Shown here one piece after another: positions 19,986 to 30,520 of a stretch of 39,912 nt of DNA. Under the pieces are notes generated by a model, which had not been told where the DNA came from, ran no database searches, and saw nothing but the letters and a program-made list of their open reading frames with translations. The stretch's first letter is position 1. Each line of letters opens with the position of its first letter. The stretch is from Brachionus koreanus (lineage: Eukaryota > Rotifera > Eurotatoria > Ploima > Brachionidae), in contig PJRA01000297.1 of assembly GCA_016987375.1 (NCBI GenBank), positions 18,577 through 58,488 of the forward strand. The letters are read 5' to 3'. The translations under genes and the position numbers were made by a program.

Positions 19986-21162
19986 ATGATCAAATTAAAA
20001 TAACGTCAATAAAGAGGGATGGTCTATTTACACAATCAGCAATAGAAAAAGGAAAGTCAAAACGATAATCTTTCTAGCAAAAAAGTTTTCAAAAAACCAA
20101 ATAAATATTTAGATACAATTTATAGAGTTTTCTTGGCATTAGTCCAAAAAATTTCATTTATAGTTCTTGAGATGATTAAAGAAAGTTAAGATGAAAGTGT
20201 TAAATTTGTTCATAATTGGATAATTTCAAAATATTTTAAAAGAATATCATGTGAATTTTATAGCCTAAATACAAAAACATTTTTTGCATTAAAGATGAGG
20301 TGAATCATATATGAAATATCCATGAAAACACCACTCTCAAGTTGTGTGCGTTATTTACTTTAATCTTTTTTTTTTCTATTTTAGGCACTTATTTCTTGAA
20401 TTCGAAAAAAATTGTCCCCAATATTCCTATAATTATAATTTCTTTTATATTTTTAAATTTAATTTTTATCAATAATAAAATTATTCAATATTTTTTTGTT
20501 CAATGGACTTAAAAAACGATAACAAAATGTATAAATGAATTAAAAAACTAAACAGATTTAAATCAGATGCAGAAGGTTCCTGAATTTTTTTAGAAAATTA
20601 TTAAAATAAACTCTTGCTTTGCCTTTTTTGTTAAAAATTTATTTAACAAACCATTCGCTACCTTTTCGATTGTATTGAGATTCAAAATTTTATGCATTGT
20701 ACAAATAATTGTTAAGAGTGGAAAATATCTTATTCTTTTGAGGATCTTGTTTTTAAGATTTGACAAATGGGCTTTGGAAAACAGTTTTGGACCCAGCTTA
20801 ATATGTAAAAGAGTTTGGGCTATTATTTATTTGTTCTGTATAGAGCTAATGCTCCTTTAAGAGAAAAAATTATAAAATAAAAATAATAAATAAATGTTAA
20901 AAGTTGTTTTTTTGAAGTTGAAAGACAACAAAAAAAATTTCTTTGCAAGTTTAAGTTTAATTGTAAATAAATTCATTTTGATTACAATAGATTTTATTCA
21001 ATTTTTCATTTTTTTTGTAGTTCTCTTTTTTATATTTATATTTAAAAATAATTTAGAAAAAGTTTTTTCCAGGGCAGTTGCTTCTTTTTAGTCCCCTTTT
21101 CAGATTTTGAAGAATTAAGTTCTCGAACTCTCTGGCTATTAACTCATGGTTCTCTTTTTTGT

Positions 21163-21394
21163 GGCAAAGTAAAATTTTTGATCAAATTTCATTTTTCAAA
21201 ATTGCTCAAAATATTTTAAATGTGCAATTAAATTTCATCGCACATTTTTGAATATTTGTAACACTTCAAAGCTTTATTTTTGAACTGTTGAAAAAGGATT
21301 GTAATTTCTAAAAATGCATTGAAATTAAATTGCGCATTTAAAATATTTTGATCAATTTTGAAAAATGAAATTTGATCAAAAATTTTACTTTGCC
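21163..21394. mobile_element. Small foldback MITE
   Basis: A 232-bp element whose arms (about 21,163-21,250 and 21,307-21,394) are near-perfect reverse complements. It starts GGCAAAGTAAAATTTTTGAT and ends in the complement of that sequence. Shared internal blocks include TCAAATTTCATTTTTCAAAA and AAAATATTTTAAATG. The loop is about 55 bp with no coding. No target-site duplication could be fixed, so the family is unknown. Confidence 0.7.
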
Positions 21395-23863
21395 TTTCTT
21401 ATTAACAATAAAAAGTTCTAGTTTGTACTTAACTTTTTGTTTGGAAAACAAGTAAAAATCCTACAATTCTTGACCAAGGCTTTCTATGCAAAAACGCTGA
21501 AAAAAAAATTTTTTTTTTCTAAAATTCCAGTCAACTTGTTTTTAAACAATCTAATTTTGAAAAAATATAATTTCTCTGACTAACATAATTATGATAAAAA
21601 ATTCTATTTTAATTCTAGCCAGAAAAAAAAACTTTTTTTTTATTTTATTTAATTTTTTTTCTTTTTACATCATCCTCGCGGTTTTAACTGAATAAATATT
21701 ATTATTATAAATTAGATTGGCGAAAGAAGGCATCAAAAAATGTTTATTGACACATTTATTTTGTTAATCTTGGCACCTAAATTCAGCACAAGACATATCA
21801 ATTAATTGTTAATTTAACTTAGAATCATTTTACTTGAATTGATTACTGAAAGAAAAATTATTTTCTATTTAATTGGATTGAATAATTTTAAAAGTCAAAG
21901 TATTTAATTAATTTAAAAGTTATATAATTTTATTCCAAAGAGAATCTAAGCTTAATATAAAAGAGTGTTTGTATTTGTATTGAACTTATGAAGCTGGCTT
22001 CAACTAGAAAATAAAAGGTTTCGATATCATCAGGCTAGAATATGGGCAAAATTAAAAAAACGTGCACACCTCCAACCATACAAGATACTATTAAATAAAT
22101 ATTTGTGTTAATTAGTTTAGGGTTTTTTCCATTCTGAATTTTTATATATAGATATGGCTAATTAAGCAATGCTAGTGCTGGTCTATTGAACTTTGTTTTA
22201 AGTCTCGGCTAGTTTAAACAGAATTAGGGTTAGGATACTACACGGCTGTGGTCAAAAAGAGCCTTAAATACGAAACACAAATAGAAAAACGTTTAATTGC
22301 AATTTGGCTAATTATTGTTGCAAACCTAATAAACCTATCATTTGTTGAATAGAGAATAAATGCTTAAGAAAACAATTTAGTTTAAAAAGAAAATAGGCAA
22401 AAATCACATATATGATAACAAAACAAGATATTAATCTCTTCTATATTTGAAAACACAAAAATCAGGAAAATCAAACAAATAAATAGAGTTTGTTTTATAA
22501 CATGGTCAAATATGTCCCAAGCATATTTGTTGATTAGATTTTTTCATTATTTAGTATAGATGGGCTTAAAAGATAGATCTTAATTTGAAAAATTTGTTTC
22601 GATTTAGGGCTGTTTTTGTCCTAGTCTTAATCTTAGTGTATTAGTGAGAATTTCGAGTATTCATTCTCTCGTGAGTATATTTTTCTAAGCCAGCTCCTTT
22701 ATTTGATTATGAGCATGAACCAAGCCCTTAAAATAAGTTTAAATAACTTTTTAATTTTACCTAATTTTTATTAATCTAATTTCGTCCTAAAGTTAAAGCC
22801 AATGAAGAAGTTATTATTGTTATTAAAGGTGCATATGTCTATCTCAAGTCCCATATTTTTAAATTACCATTTTGTATAAAGATTAATTTTTAATTTAATG
22901 ACAACAAAATAAAAATCTTGTTTATATTTTTATTTTATTTTTAAATTAAGTTTAATAATAAAAATAGTAATTTTTTTTTATTATTGTTTCTATATTTTTG
23001 AAGTATTTGTTTGTCTTAATATTTTGTAATTTATTTTTTTGTATAGAAAAAATCTTGACCCCAACTTTTTTTCGGAACTAGATTCAACAAGATAACTTTT
23101 TTTTTTAATTTTATTTTCAAATGCTCTTCAAGTTATAAATTAAATATTTAACCAGAAAAAAACTATTTAATTTTTTCATATTTTCTAATTTTGAAATATT
23201 TATTTAAAGTTTAGATTAAAAATTAAGTGGCAGTTTAATTTTTTTAATAGATTAAATTTTGTAAGCGATTTTTTAAGAGTGAAAAAAAAATTTCTCTGTA
23301 TACTGTATGATTAGAGATTCACTTATTTATTTGTTTACCAGTAAAGAGCTTTAAGTTCATCAAAACAACTAAATAATTGAAAATAATCTAAGAAGCCTTT
23401 GGTGAAATGATAGCTTTCAGATTAAGAAATATTGTTTAAAGTTTCATTAAAGTCAGTTCTTATTATGTAAAACTTATAAAATTTTTAAATAAATTTTGAC
23501 TCTTTGTAACATTTCAGATCAAAGAAGATGAAAATATGCTTTAGATTAGTGCTTTTAGAATTTAACAAAATTTTATTTTTTACCTTGAATTATTAAAAAA
23601 ACAAAAATAAAAATTTTTATAAATTTTTTTTAATAGGTTTTATAGTACAATTTTTGATAAATTTTCATTGGATTTGTTATATGGGCGCACATTTTTTTTA
23701 AAGAACATTAAAAAGTATACTCATTAAAAAAATCCAAAATAATTGCGTTTAAATATTTATTAAAATACAATAAAAAGAATTGGTATCAGACGACACGAGT
23801 TCTTTTTTTTTTATAAATCTTTTAAATTTAAATAGATGAGTTAAAATTTTAATTTTCTCATAA

Positions 23864-24006
23864 TTAATAATCCTTTAAATCCTCGTCAATATCATTGAGG
23901 GAGTCATTTAGTTCCATTCTTCCTCTTTGTTCTTTTGTCTTTTTGGTTTTGGTATATTTTCTTTTAATAGAATGAAGCTTTTAGCTACTTTAGTCCTTAA
24001 ATTCAT
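23864..24006 (-). other. Doubtful small coding segment (two overlapping frames)
   Basis: On the minus strand an ATG at 24,006 opens MNLRTKVAKSFILLKENIPK, continuing PKRQKNKEEEWN to a stop. A second frame over the same bases reads KRKYTKTKKTKEQRGRMELN, then DSLNDIDEDLKDY and a stop at 23,864. Both look more protein-like (basic then acidic) than the surrounding A/T sequence. A single-base difference would join the start of one to the end of the other in a roughly 47-aa chain. It could be a tiny gene with a sequencing or assembly indel, a last exon, or chance. I do not recognise a family. Confidence 0.2.
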
Positions 24007-25006
24007 TTTTTTTAAATTTTAAATAAACCGATTTTTTTAAATAAGCGTTAAAATAGGCAGACCCAATTTTCATTTTGCTATTTTTTAAATGCAGAATTTT
24101 ATTTATTGCAATTTAAATTGTAAATGCAACATGGGGTAACATTAAAGATTTAAATGTTTTATTGAGTAAAAATTATTGATTTGAGAAAAAAATTTAATTT
24201 TACAATTATTATTATATAAAAGGTGTGAAATAAAAAATTGTCTGTCATATCGTAAATTGTTACAATATATAAATTAAAAAGTAGCTTTAAAATTAAACAA
24301 AATAGAGGCTAGCTCTCGAGTTATGATTGTGTGTACCATTGCGAATTTTTCGAAGTTGCATTATTCAATTTTGTACCAAATTTAAAAAAATTAAAAATAT
24401 TAATTTTAGATTTTTTTGAATTTTAAAAATACAAAAATTTATTTTATTTTTTTGAGCACATTAAACAGATAAAGTAATTCTAAATGTCAATTAAAAATGC
24501 CTTCTATTTTTTGTCTTAATTCATTTTTTAAATACAATTATTTACGAATAGCTATTTAAAAAATTCATTGAAAATATTTAATTATCCTTAATAGCTTAAT
24601 TTACATGGTTACAAATAAATCATCTAAAAGTAACCTATGTAATGGCACTCGAATAAATTTAAAGATCCCTTTTCCTCAAATCTGCAGGCGTTCATTAAAA
24701 TGAGAAATTATTTTTTTCTCATTTTATACTAAAAATTCATTATTAAAATTTAGTTAAAATATTTTATTTATTAAATTTTTAAAATTTCAATGAAAATGTA
24801 TTAATTGTCTTCAAAACATTTTTGTTTTAAAAACTCGGTAATTTTTTTTTAAATATTTTTTGAAGTTAATAGAAAAAAATATTTTTTAAATTTTTTCTTA
24901 AATAAAATATTGATCAAAAATTTATTTTTTTTTTAATTTTATTTTAGACAAAATGAATAGATTTTGTTGAATATGAAGCTTTGTTTGTTCGGTAAAGAGG
25001 AAAAAA

Positions 25007-27115
25007 ATGAAAAGATTACTAAATTTATTAAGTTTTTTGCTTATGTTAAACATAAGCTGTCAATCGCATGAGTCCAAAGCCGACTACATAATCAAATACT
25101 TGTATCCGAGCTCTCAAAACGAAACATTAGACTTTAATTACATAATATTTAATCCAACAAGCGACTCAAACCAAACAATGCTTATTTACGAGGATACACA
25201 AATTGACAGTTTTATATCCTATATTCTTCTCAAGTCAACTAATGACTTAGTGCTTAGATTAAACGGTGCGCAATCTGATAAATTCTCGCTAGAAAAGATA
25301 GACTTTGGATCGACTTCGTTCATTGACTCGACCGTTTATCCGGTCATAAACCTCTACTCGCTGAATCTAGCTCAGCGGATAGACCGCGAAATCGACTCGC
25401 TAATTAACTTAACCTTGAGCACAAATGTATCCGAACAGATTTCTTACTTGACCATTGGTGTAATGGACATAAATGACAATCCACCAAAATTTCTCAATAC
25501 CCAACTAGCTTTTCATCTAGTTGAGAACAACAGACAAAATATGAACATTGGCAAAGTGATGGCCATCGACCCAGACTATGGCGAGAACGGAACAATAAGC
25601 TATTTGTATGAAAGTGGCTCTTTTACTGATGAGAAAAATAACACTCTTGCCGATGAGCTGTTTCACTCCATGTTTGTCATAGAGGCCAATTCGGGCACCA
25701 TTCATGTCAAAACCAGTGTGGACCGGGAGCAAAATGAAAAGTTCAGTTTCAGAGTGCTAGCCAAAGACAATGGTAAGCCAAGCTTAGTGTCCAAACAGCC
25801 AGCTTTTGTTGACATAATTATTGATGACTTGAATGACAATGCTCCTCAATTTTATGAAAAAGAATCTATTTTTTATATCAAAGAAAATTCAGAGTCAAAC
25901 AGCTACATTGGATGGTTCAAAGCATTCGATCTCGACTCAGGTCTTAATTCACAATTGGATTATTTTATTGAAAAAACTGACACAATTGATCCACCTGTGT
26001 ACATAAATGAACATGGCATGCTTAAAACTCTACATCAAATTCAAATCTCAAATGACTCGGGCTTTTCAAACGGAATTTTTCGTATGAAAAAGCCGTACTT
26101 TGATCTAAAAATTTTGGTCAAAGATAGAGGCATTGATAAAAAGCTAAGTCAAGAGAAATTGATTAGAATAATAGTCTATAAGACTGAGATAATAAATGTT
26201 GACAGTAAGCAGTTTATTTTAGATAGTGATGAGTTAAATTTGGATTTCAATAATGAAACTGGACTTTTTGATTTTATGCCTTTGATTAATTCAAAGGGGC
26301 TCAATTGTGAACAAGCTAATTTGATTGAATATTTTAAAATGTTCAAAAATGGAACTTTAAGAGTATTGAAAAAATTTAACAATGAAACAATTTGTTTTAT
26401 GAATGTGCGCAAAATAACCAACAAGGTTACTTATGAATTTGAATTAGCATTGTATCAAGGAGTTAATAAGACCGATGTGGACAAATTTCGCTCTCAGAAA
26501 CTAAGCACCAAACGTTTGCTTGTGCCATTCGACGAGAAAAAATCCAATTTTGTGCTCTTCTATTTTATGGCTGTTGGCACTCTGATGCTGGCTTTGTTTG
26601 GCTTTGTTTTTGCTCTTGTCTATTCGTCCAAGCTAAAAATGGTGAAGAAATTTTTGAGCGAAAAAATTGAGCCTGTCAGTTCATTGATTAATTACAGACC
26701 CAAAGAAGAGGACAATTCGATAAAAAATTCTAAGCTAACACAGTCTATAGACTCAAACAAACAGCTGATTGATTTGAGAAAAGAAATTGATTTGTGTAAC
26801 CGGAAGCTGAACGATTTTAATTGGAATGGATGTGCTTCGTCGACAAACAGTTCTCTGCTGATTAAGGACAGTCCTAGAGACTCGTCGTTGAGTGAAGAAA
26901 ATCAAGCAAAAAAAGTTAGCTATGGTATTTATCAAGTGGCTAATCAGATCATTATTGATTATGATGATAACACTACATGTGAGGTTATATGCAGCAAAAA
27001 TACACTCAATTCAAGTCTAAAACGTTTTGAGAATATTTACTATTCCGATAATGGCAATACTGTTGCTCAAGCCGACGCGGACAAATCACAAAAATGTCTA
27101 AGTTCTTTTGTATGA
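25007..27115 (+). CDS. Short cadherin/protocadherin-like type I membrane protein
   Basis: A 702-aa single-exon protein. A signal peptide (about 1-20, MKRLLNLLSFLLMLNISCQS) is followed by cadherin repeats with calcium-binding linkers DINDNPPKF (about 153-161) and DLNDNAPQF (about 272-280). In the second repeat AIDPDYGENGTISY and DREQNEKFSFRVLAKDNG are classical DxD and DRE motifs; a third begins IKENSESNSY with AFDLDSGLNS and is less complete at its end. Many N-glycosylation sites follow. One membrane helix lies at about 515-538 (VLFYFMAVGTLMLALFGFVF), then a roughly 160-aa cytoplasmic tail without an obvious catenin-binding region. This is calcium-dependent adhesion or recognition at the cell surface. 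Three repeats is short for protocadherins (usually six or more). A polyA signal AATAAA lies at 27,151. Confidence 0.85.
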   Translation: MKRLLNLLSFLLMLNISCQSHESKADYIIKYLYPSSQNETLDFNYIIFNPTSDSNQTMLIYEDTQIDSFISYILLKSTNDLVLRLNGAQSDKFSLEKIDFGSTSFIDSTVYPVINLYSLNLAQRIDREIDSLINLTLSTNVSEQISYLTIGVMDINDNPPKFLNTQLAFHLVENNRQNMNIGKVMAIDPDYGENGTISYLYESGSFTDEKNNTLADELFHSMFVIEANSGTIHVKTSVDREQNEKFSFRVLAKDNGKPSLVSKQPAFVDIIIDDLNDNAPQFYEKESIFYIKENSESNSYIGWFKAFDLDSGLNSQLDYFIEKTDTIDPPVYINEHGMLKTLHQIQISNDSGFSNGIFRMKKPYFDLKILVKDRGIDKKLSQEKLIRIIVYKTEIINVDSKQFILDSDELNLDFNNETGLFDFMPLINSKGLNCEQANLIEYFKMFKNGTLRVLKKFNNETICFMNVRKITNKVTYEFELALYQGVNKTDVDKFRSQKLSTKRLLVPFDEKKSNFVLFYFMAVGTLMLALFGFVFALVYSSKLKMVKKFLSEKIEPVSSLINYRPKEEDNSIKNSKLTQSIDSNKQLIDLRKEIDLCNRKLNDFNWNGCASSTNSSLLIKDSPRDSSLSEENQAKKVSYGIYQVANQIIIDYDDNTTCEVICSKNTLNSSLKRFENIYYSDNGNTVAQADADKSQKCLSSFV

Positions 27116-27389
27116 CATTTTAAAACTCCGATATATATTTTTTTTCTCTAAATAAATTATTTTATTTAATTATTTAAAATTGTATATTTAATAAAATTAA
27201 TTTTATGATGCTTCTAATCAAATTTTTTATTTTGCATGATTTATCTCATTCATCTAAAAATTTAAAAGTGCAATGTTTTTTTTTTTTAAATTTTAACTGA
27301 AGCTGAGAGACTCCCTCTTGAAATAAAGGTGAAAAATTATTTTGTAAATAATCTAAATATTTAAAAGCCAATGCTGCGAATCACTTTAT

Positions 27390-27550
27390 CCAGGAAGGCA
27401 TTTGTATAAAGATGGCATATAACTATATCAATCGAGAGCTAAAAAGTCATAGTCTGCAAATAAAAAAAATTCTGGTCGTCCAACATTATGGAGCAAAGAA
27501 AAACTGGCTATACTCAAAAAATTTACAAACTTTAGGAAAGGTGTAAGCCA
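27390..27550 (+). pseudogene. Possible Tc1/mariner transposase N-terminal (HTH) relic
   Basis: The plus strand reads about ICIKMAYNYINRELKSHSLQ, then KKNSGRPTLWSKEKLAILKK and FTNFRKG. The S-G-R-P-x-x-L-S/W-x-K-E/K segment is the usual GRPR-type hook plus second helix-turn-helix of Tc1-like transposases. Nothing of the catalytic domain follows. An open frame on the opposite strand (27,428-27,646) is a shadow. Confidence 0.4.
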
Positions 27551-27820
27551 GCAAAATAAATAAAAAAAGGAAAGCAAGCCCATGATATGAATTAGAATAA
27601 TTAGAAATTGTAAATTGAAAAATTTTTCATATGTTTTTTTGGACAATTTAGGTTAAAAATTTATAAAAATATACAATTATTCATATTATTAAAATATTGA
27701 GTCAAACAGTAAGATTAAATAAATGTTTATTTAAACACCCGCATTTAAAAAATAAAATTGCACACCCATGATGTTATTTCAAATTCATTAAACAAACTTT
27801 TCTTGACACAATTTGTCGAG

Positions 27821-28001
27821 AGGAGGGATAAGAAACCGGTTTAGTCAGAAGAATAGAAAGAAGATATTAGAGAGAAAAATTTTTTCTACTTTATCAGTTT
27901 TTTAAAATTAGATGATAAAGAAAAATTCAATTCTAAAAGAAAATTTTAAACGAATTTTTTAAATATTCTTTTATTTAATACTTAACCGGTTTCCAACCCC
28001 T
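27821..28001. repeat. Short element with imperfect terminal inverted repeats
   Basis: The left end AGGAGGGATAAGAAACCGGT is mirrored by a right end which, read in reverse, is AGGGGTTGGAAACCGGTTAA. Both contain AAACCGGTT at matching positions. The 181-bp interior is A/T-rich and non-coding. It is a MITE-like candidate; no clear target-site duplication was found. Confidence 0.35.
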
Positions 28002-28261
28002 AGTTGAGAGCATATTATAGTTGCAAACTGACCAGCGCTGAAGAATTTTAATAATCTAAGGCTGAGGCTCAGTAAAATTACCTTCATTCATTTACGTGCA
28101 CTTACCACTTACCAAAATAAAGATGTAAAATAAAACAATAGATAATTGTTCAAATTTTAATTTTTTTTTGTTGTATAAAATTATCTAAAATCATGTATTT
28201 AAACAACGAGGCTCGGCTAAGTAAAAGGCTCTCAAATTTGTCGAAAAAAAAAATTTTGAGG

Positions 28262-28318
28262 CATTCGTGATAATAGAGAACATAATTAAAGAGCTAATAT
28301 TCTCTATTATCACGAATG
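28262..28318. repeat. Perfect 19-bp hairpin
   Basis: CATTCGTGATAATAGAGAA at 28,262-28,280 is perfectly complementary to TTCTCTATTATCACGAATG at 28,300-28,318, with a 19-nt loop. It could be a miniature transposon remnant or a small-RNA precursor-like hairpin. It lies 250 bp upstream of the next gene. Confidence 0.6.
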
Positions 28319-28568
28319 AATCATAAATTTTTAACAAAAGAAAAAGAAAGACTTCTGTTTTTAAGGTTTTTGGTTTCTAATAAATATTTCTTTAGAGTTT
28401 AATATGTATTCACTTGAATTTTTTTTATGTATATTGCCTATATTTTTGTCTTATTGAAATTTTTTTATTTTAATAGAAAATTTTATTAAGAATTTTTGTT
28501 ACCAAAGAAATCTATTCATAATTTTTTTAATATTGTTTGCTTTAAGTAAAAAACTAGTAATTAGTAAA

Positions 28569-29173
28569 ATGGAATATTTCAATTTTTTATGGTCATTGGA
28601 TGATGAAGAATCCTATTGCTTATATTTAACTTTATTGGTATCATCGTTTTTGTTTTTAGTTCTTGAAATTTTTAGACGAAATAGAAAAGGTAAGTATTTT
28701 TGCGCAGTAAAAGTAAAAACGTTAATTAAAATTTATTGAAAGATAAACCAGATTGTGAAACAAATATAATTGATGATTGTAATGAAGATGAAGAAGAGAT
28801 CGATTTGCACAAAGTGAATGATCAATCTGAAATAAATAAAAATAAACTATTTGAAGTTAAGAATAAAATTAAAGATGAATTAACAAAGTATTTGAATGAT
28901 CAAAATAAAGAAATAAAAATTATACTAAATCAGTTTGTGAAAGATCATAGAGATTTCTTGAAAAGTTCTCAAAAAATTTCTTCGTCTAAAACAGATGATC
29001 TCATGGAAAATATATCTGAAATATTTGAGAATTTAGATAAATGGCAACTAAGTGTATCAAAATGTATAGGTGATCTAAGAGAATTCAAAGACAATAAAGA
29101 TAATAAAAGCAAAATTTTATCAAAGATTGATGAAATATTTAGAGATACAAAGTATGAGATAGAAGATCAATAG
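28569..29173 (+). CDS. Membrane-anchored acidic coiled-coil protein, unknown function (two exons)
   Basis: The first ATG is at 28,569. Exon 1 (28,569-28,689) ends within a codon at AAAAG|GTAAGT, a consensus donor. The 53-bp intron ends TTGAAAG, and exon 2 (28,743-29,173) restores the frame as ...RRNRK-DKPDCET. The product is about 183 aa. A single N-terminal membrane anchor (about 19-36, YLTLLVSSFLFLVLEIF) is followed by basic RRNRK, which suggests a cytosolic C-terminus. Then come a strongly acidic stretch (DDCNEDEEEIDL) and helical, charged, coiled-coil-like sequence (FEVKNKIKDELTKYL; ILSKIDEIFRDTKYEIED). No family is recognised; a tail-type or ER/nuclear-envelope tether is only a guess. 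A polyA signal AATAAA lies at 29,259. Confidence 0.65.
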
Positions 29174-29458
29174 AATCTGTAATAAATAATCTTTTGGAAA
29201 TTTTAGCATAGTTTTAAATTAAAATGTTTAGAGTAGATTATTTTCTTTAATTTTTTTAAATAAAGTACAAGAATATTTCAGATATTTTTAATTTTTAGAA
29301 TATCATAATTTCAAATAAATTTTTGTGAATTGAACCAAAAAAAGGATATGTTGCATTATAATCAATCTAATTTACTAAAGCAAACCAAATAAAAACATTT
29401 AAGACACCTATAGATAAATTCAGACTCACAATACAGATGACAAAGAGAAATGTCCAGA

Positions 29459-29760
29459 ATCGCTTGGAAAAACGACTTCTACCATTCATTTAAAAGTATC
29501 ATAGTGACTTTAATTATTTGTTTTGGCCTAATTTAGCAGATGTTCTGAGATCTGCTGAGACGATTTCTTGGATGAATGAAATGGTTTATTATGTTTCAAA
29601 AGATATTAATCTTCCAAATTTTTCACAAACAAGACTTAAAACGCACTTTTAAGCTATCTTGGTACAGAATATCAATGAAGGAGGTTGGGAAGCAACAACA
29701 GAACAACAATTGAATTGACGTATTAAATCATTTTTAAAAAAAATGGATTCAAACTTTTAA
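29459..29760 (+). pseudogene. Mariner/IS630-type transposase C-terminal relic
   Basis: One continuous frame with in-frame stops reads NRLEKRLLPFI, stop, KYHSDFNYLFWPNLADV, WMNEMVYYVSKDINLPNFSQ, then, after another stop, AILVQNINEGGWEATTEQQL, then stop, RIKSFLKKMDSNF. This corresponds to the last catalytic block and tail of a mariner-superfamily transposase (F-W-P-D-L, P-P-x-x-P-Q-x-R-P-I-E and G-G-W-x-A positions recognisable). Decay is by substitutions to stop codons rather than by frameshifts. The first Asp blocks upstream are not found. Confidence 0.65.
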
Positions 29761-30161
29761 CGGTTTGAAGTTGACGTTTTTGTTTTAGTTTTTTTGGTTG
29801 AATTTTAATGACTCTCAATTGAAAGCCTTTATCTTGGTTTCTTTTTTGCATTCATAATCTATCAATACTTCTTCTTGTTTTAATCTCTAAATTTAGCTTC
29901 TTAATTAATTTACATTTTTTACATACATTAGAATACAGGCATTGTGATATTCAGATACAAACAAAACAAAATTTTTACTTTCTAAATTTTCTTTAATAAA
30001 TCAAATCAATAATCAATTAAAGTCTTATTGAAGTTTCATTTTTTGTCTTTTTTTACATAGGAAAAAATAAATTTAAAAGTAAAATAAAAACCGCAACAAA
30101 GTGTGTTTATCTTTTTTTAAATATTTTATTTTAGGAAATTTTATTTTATTAAAAAAAGATC

Positions 30162-30520
30162 TGGCGACGAGGATAAAAGCCGAAGAAGACTAATAAAAGT
30201 GCTTCTCGGTGGCAATAATGTTTAAGTGCATGCAGTGGCTAAAATGGCGATTGTCAGTTAATATCTGGGAAAAATAATAGTCATTAATGATCCGGCAGTG
30301 GCCAAAATGGTCGGCAGTTCCCTAGCAGTCGCTATCAAAGCGGGAGGAAGATGTTATATAGCGACATCTCTGTCGATATCACTTGATTAGTTAACTAACT
30401 AAACCCTGAGCGTTTTAGTTAGAATGAAGCATAAATAGTTGCTCCTAAACGTCTAACGAGGAGATCGGATACACGAGACAAAGGGTACTAATGTAAACAT
30501 TACATAATGTATGTGAAAAA
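30162..30520 (+). mobile_element. Candidate LTR-retrotransposon remnant (short internal region plus LTR start)
   Basis: TGGCGACGAGGATAAAA at 30,162 resembles the conserved start of the internal region right after the 5' LTR in many Ty3/gypsy elements. About 190 bp later a purine-rich tract (AAAGCGGGAGGAAGA, 30,337-30,351) directly precedes TGTTATATAGCGACATCTCT, a typical polypurine tract followed by an LTR start with TG. The block then runs into CATAAATAG and AACGAGGAGATCGG, LTR-like. It is clearly less AT-rich than its surroundings. No gag/pol is present and I could not match a 5' LTR, so this is a heavily deleted element or a TRIM-like derivative. Confidence 0.45.

Larger units (their letters stand above)
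18491..25006. other. Long AT-rich intergenic desert
   Basis: About 6.5 kb with no host gene recognised. It contains a LINE tail relic (19,760), a foldback element (21,163) and one doubtful small coding segment (23,864). Open frames at 20,675-20,860 and 20,894-21,091 are low-complexity, hydrophobic I/F/L-rich chains without family features and are not called. The rest is simple A/T sequence. Confidence 0.5.

Noticed and set aside
20675..21091. Two adjacent hydrophobic ORFs (61 and 65 codons)
   Set aside because: They are I/F/L-rich translations of A/T-rich DNA without conserved motifs, typical of chance frames in such sequence.
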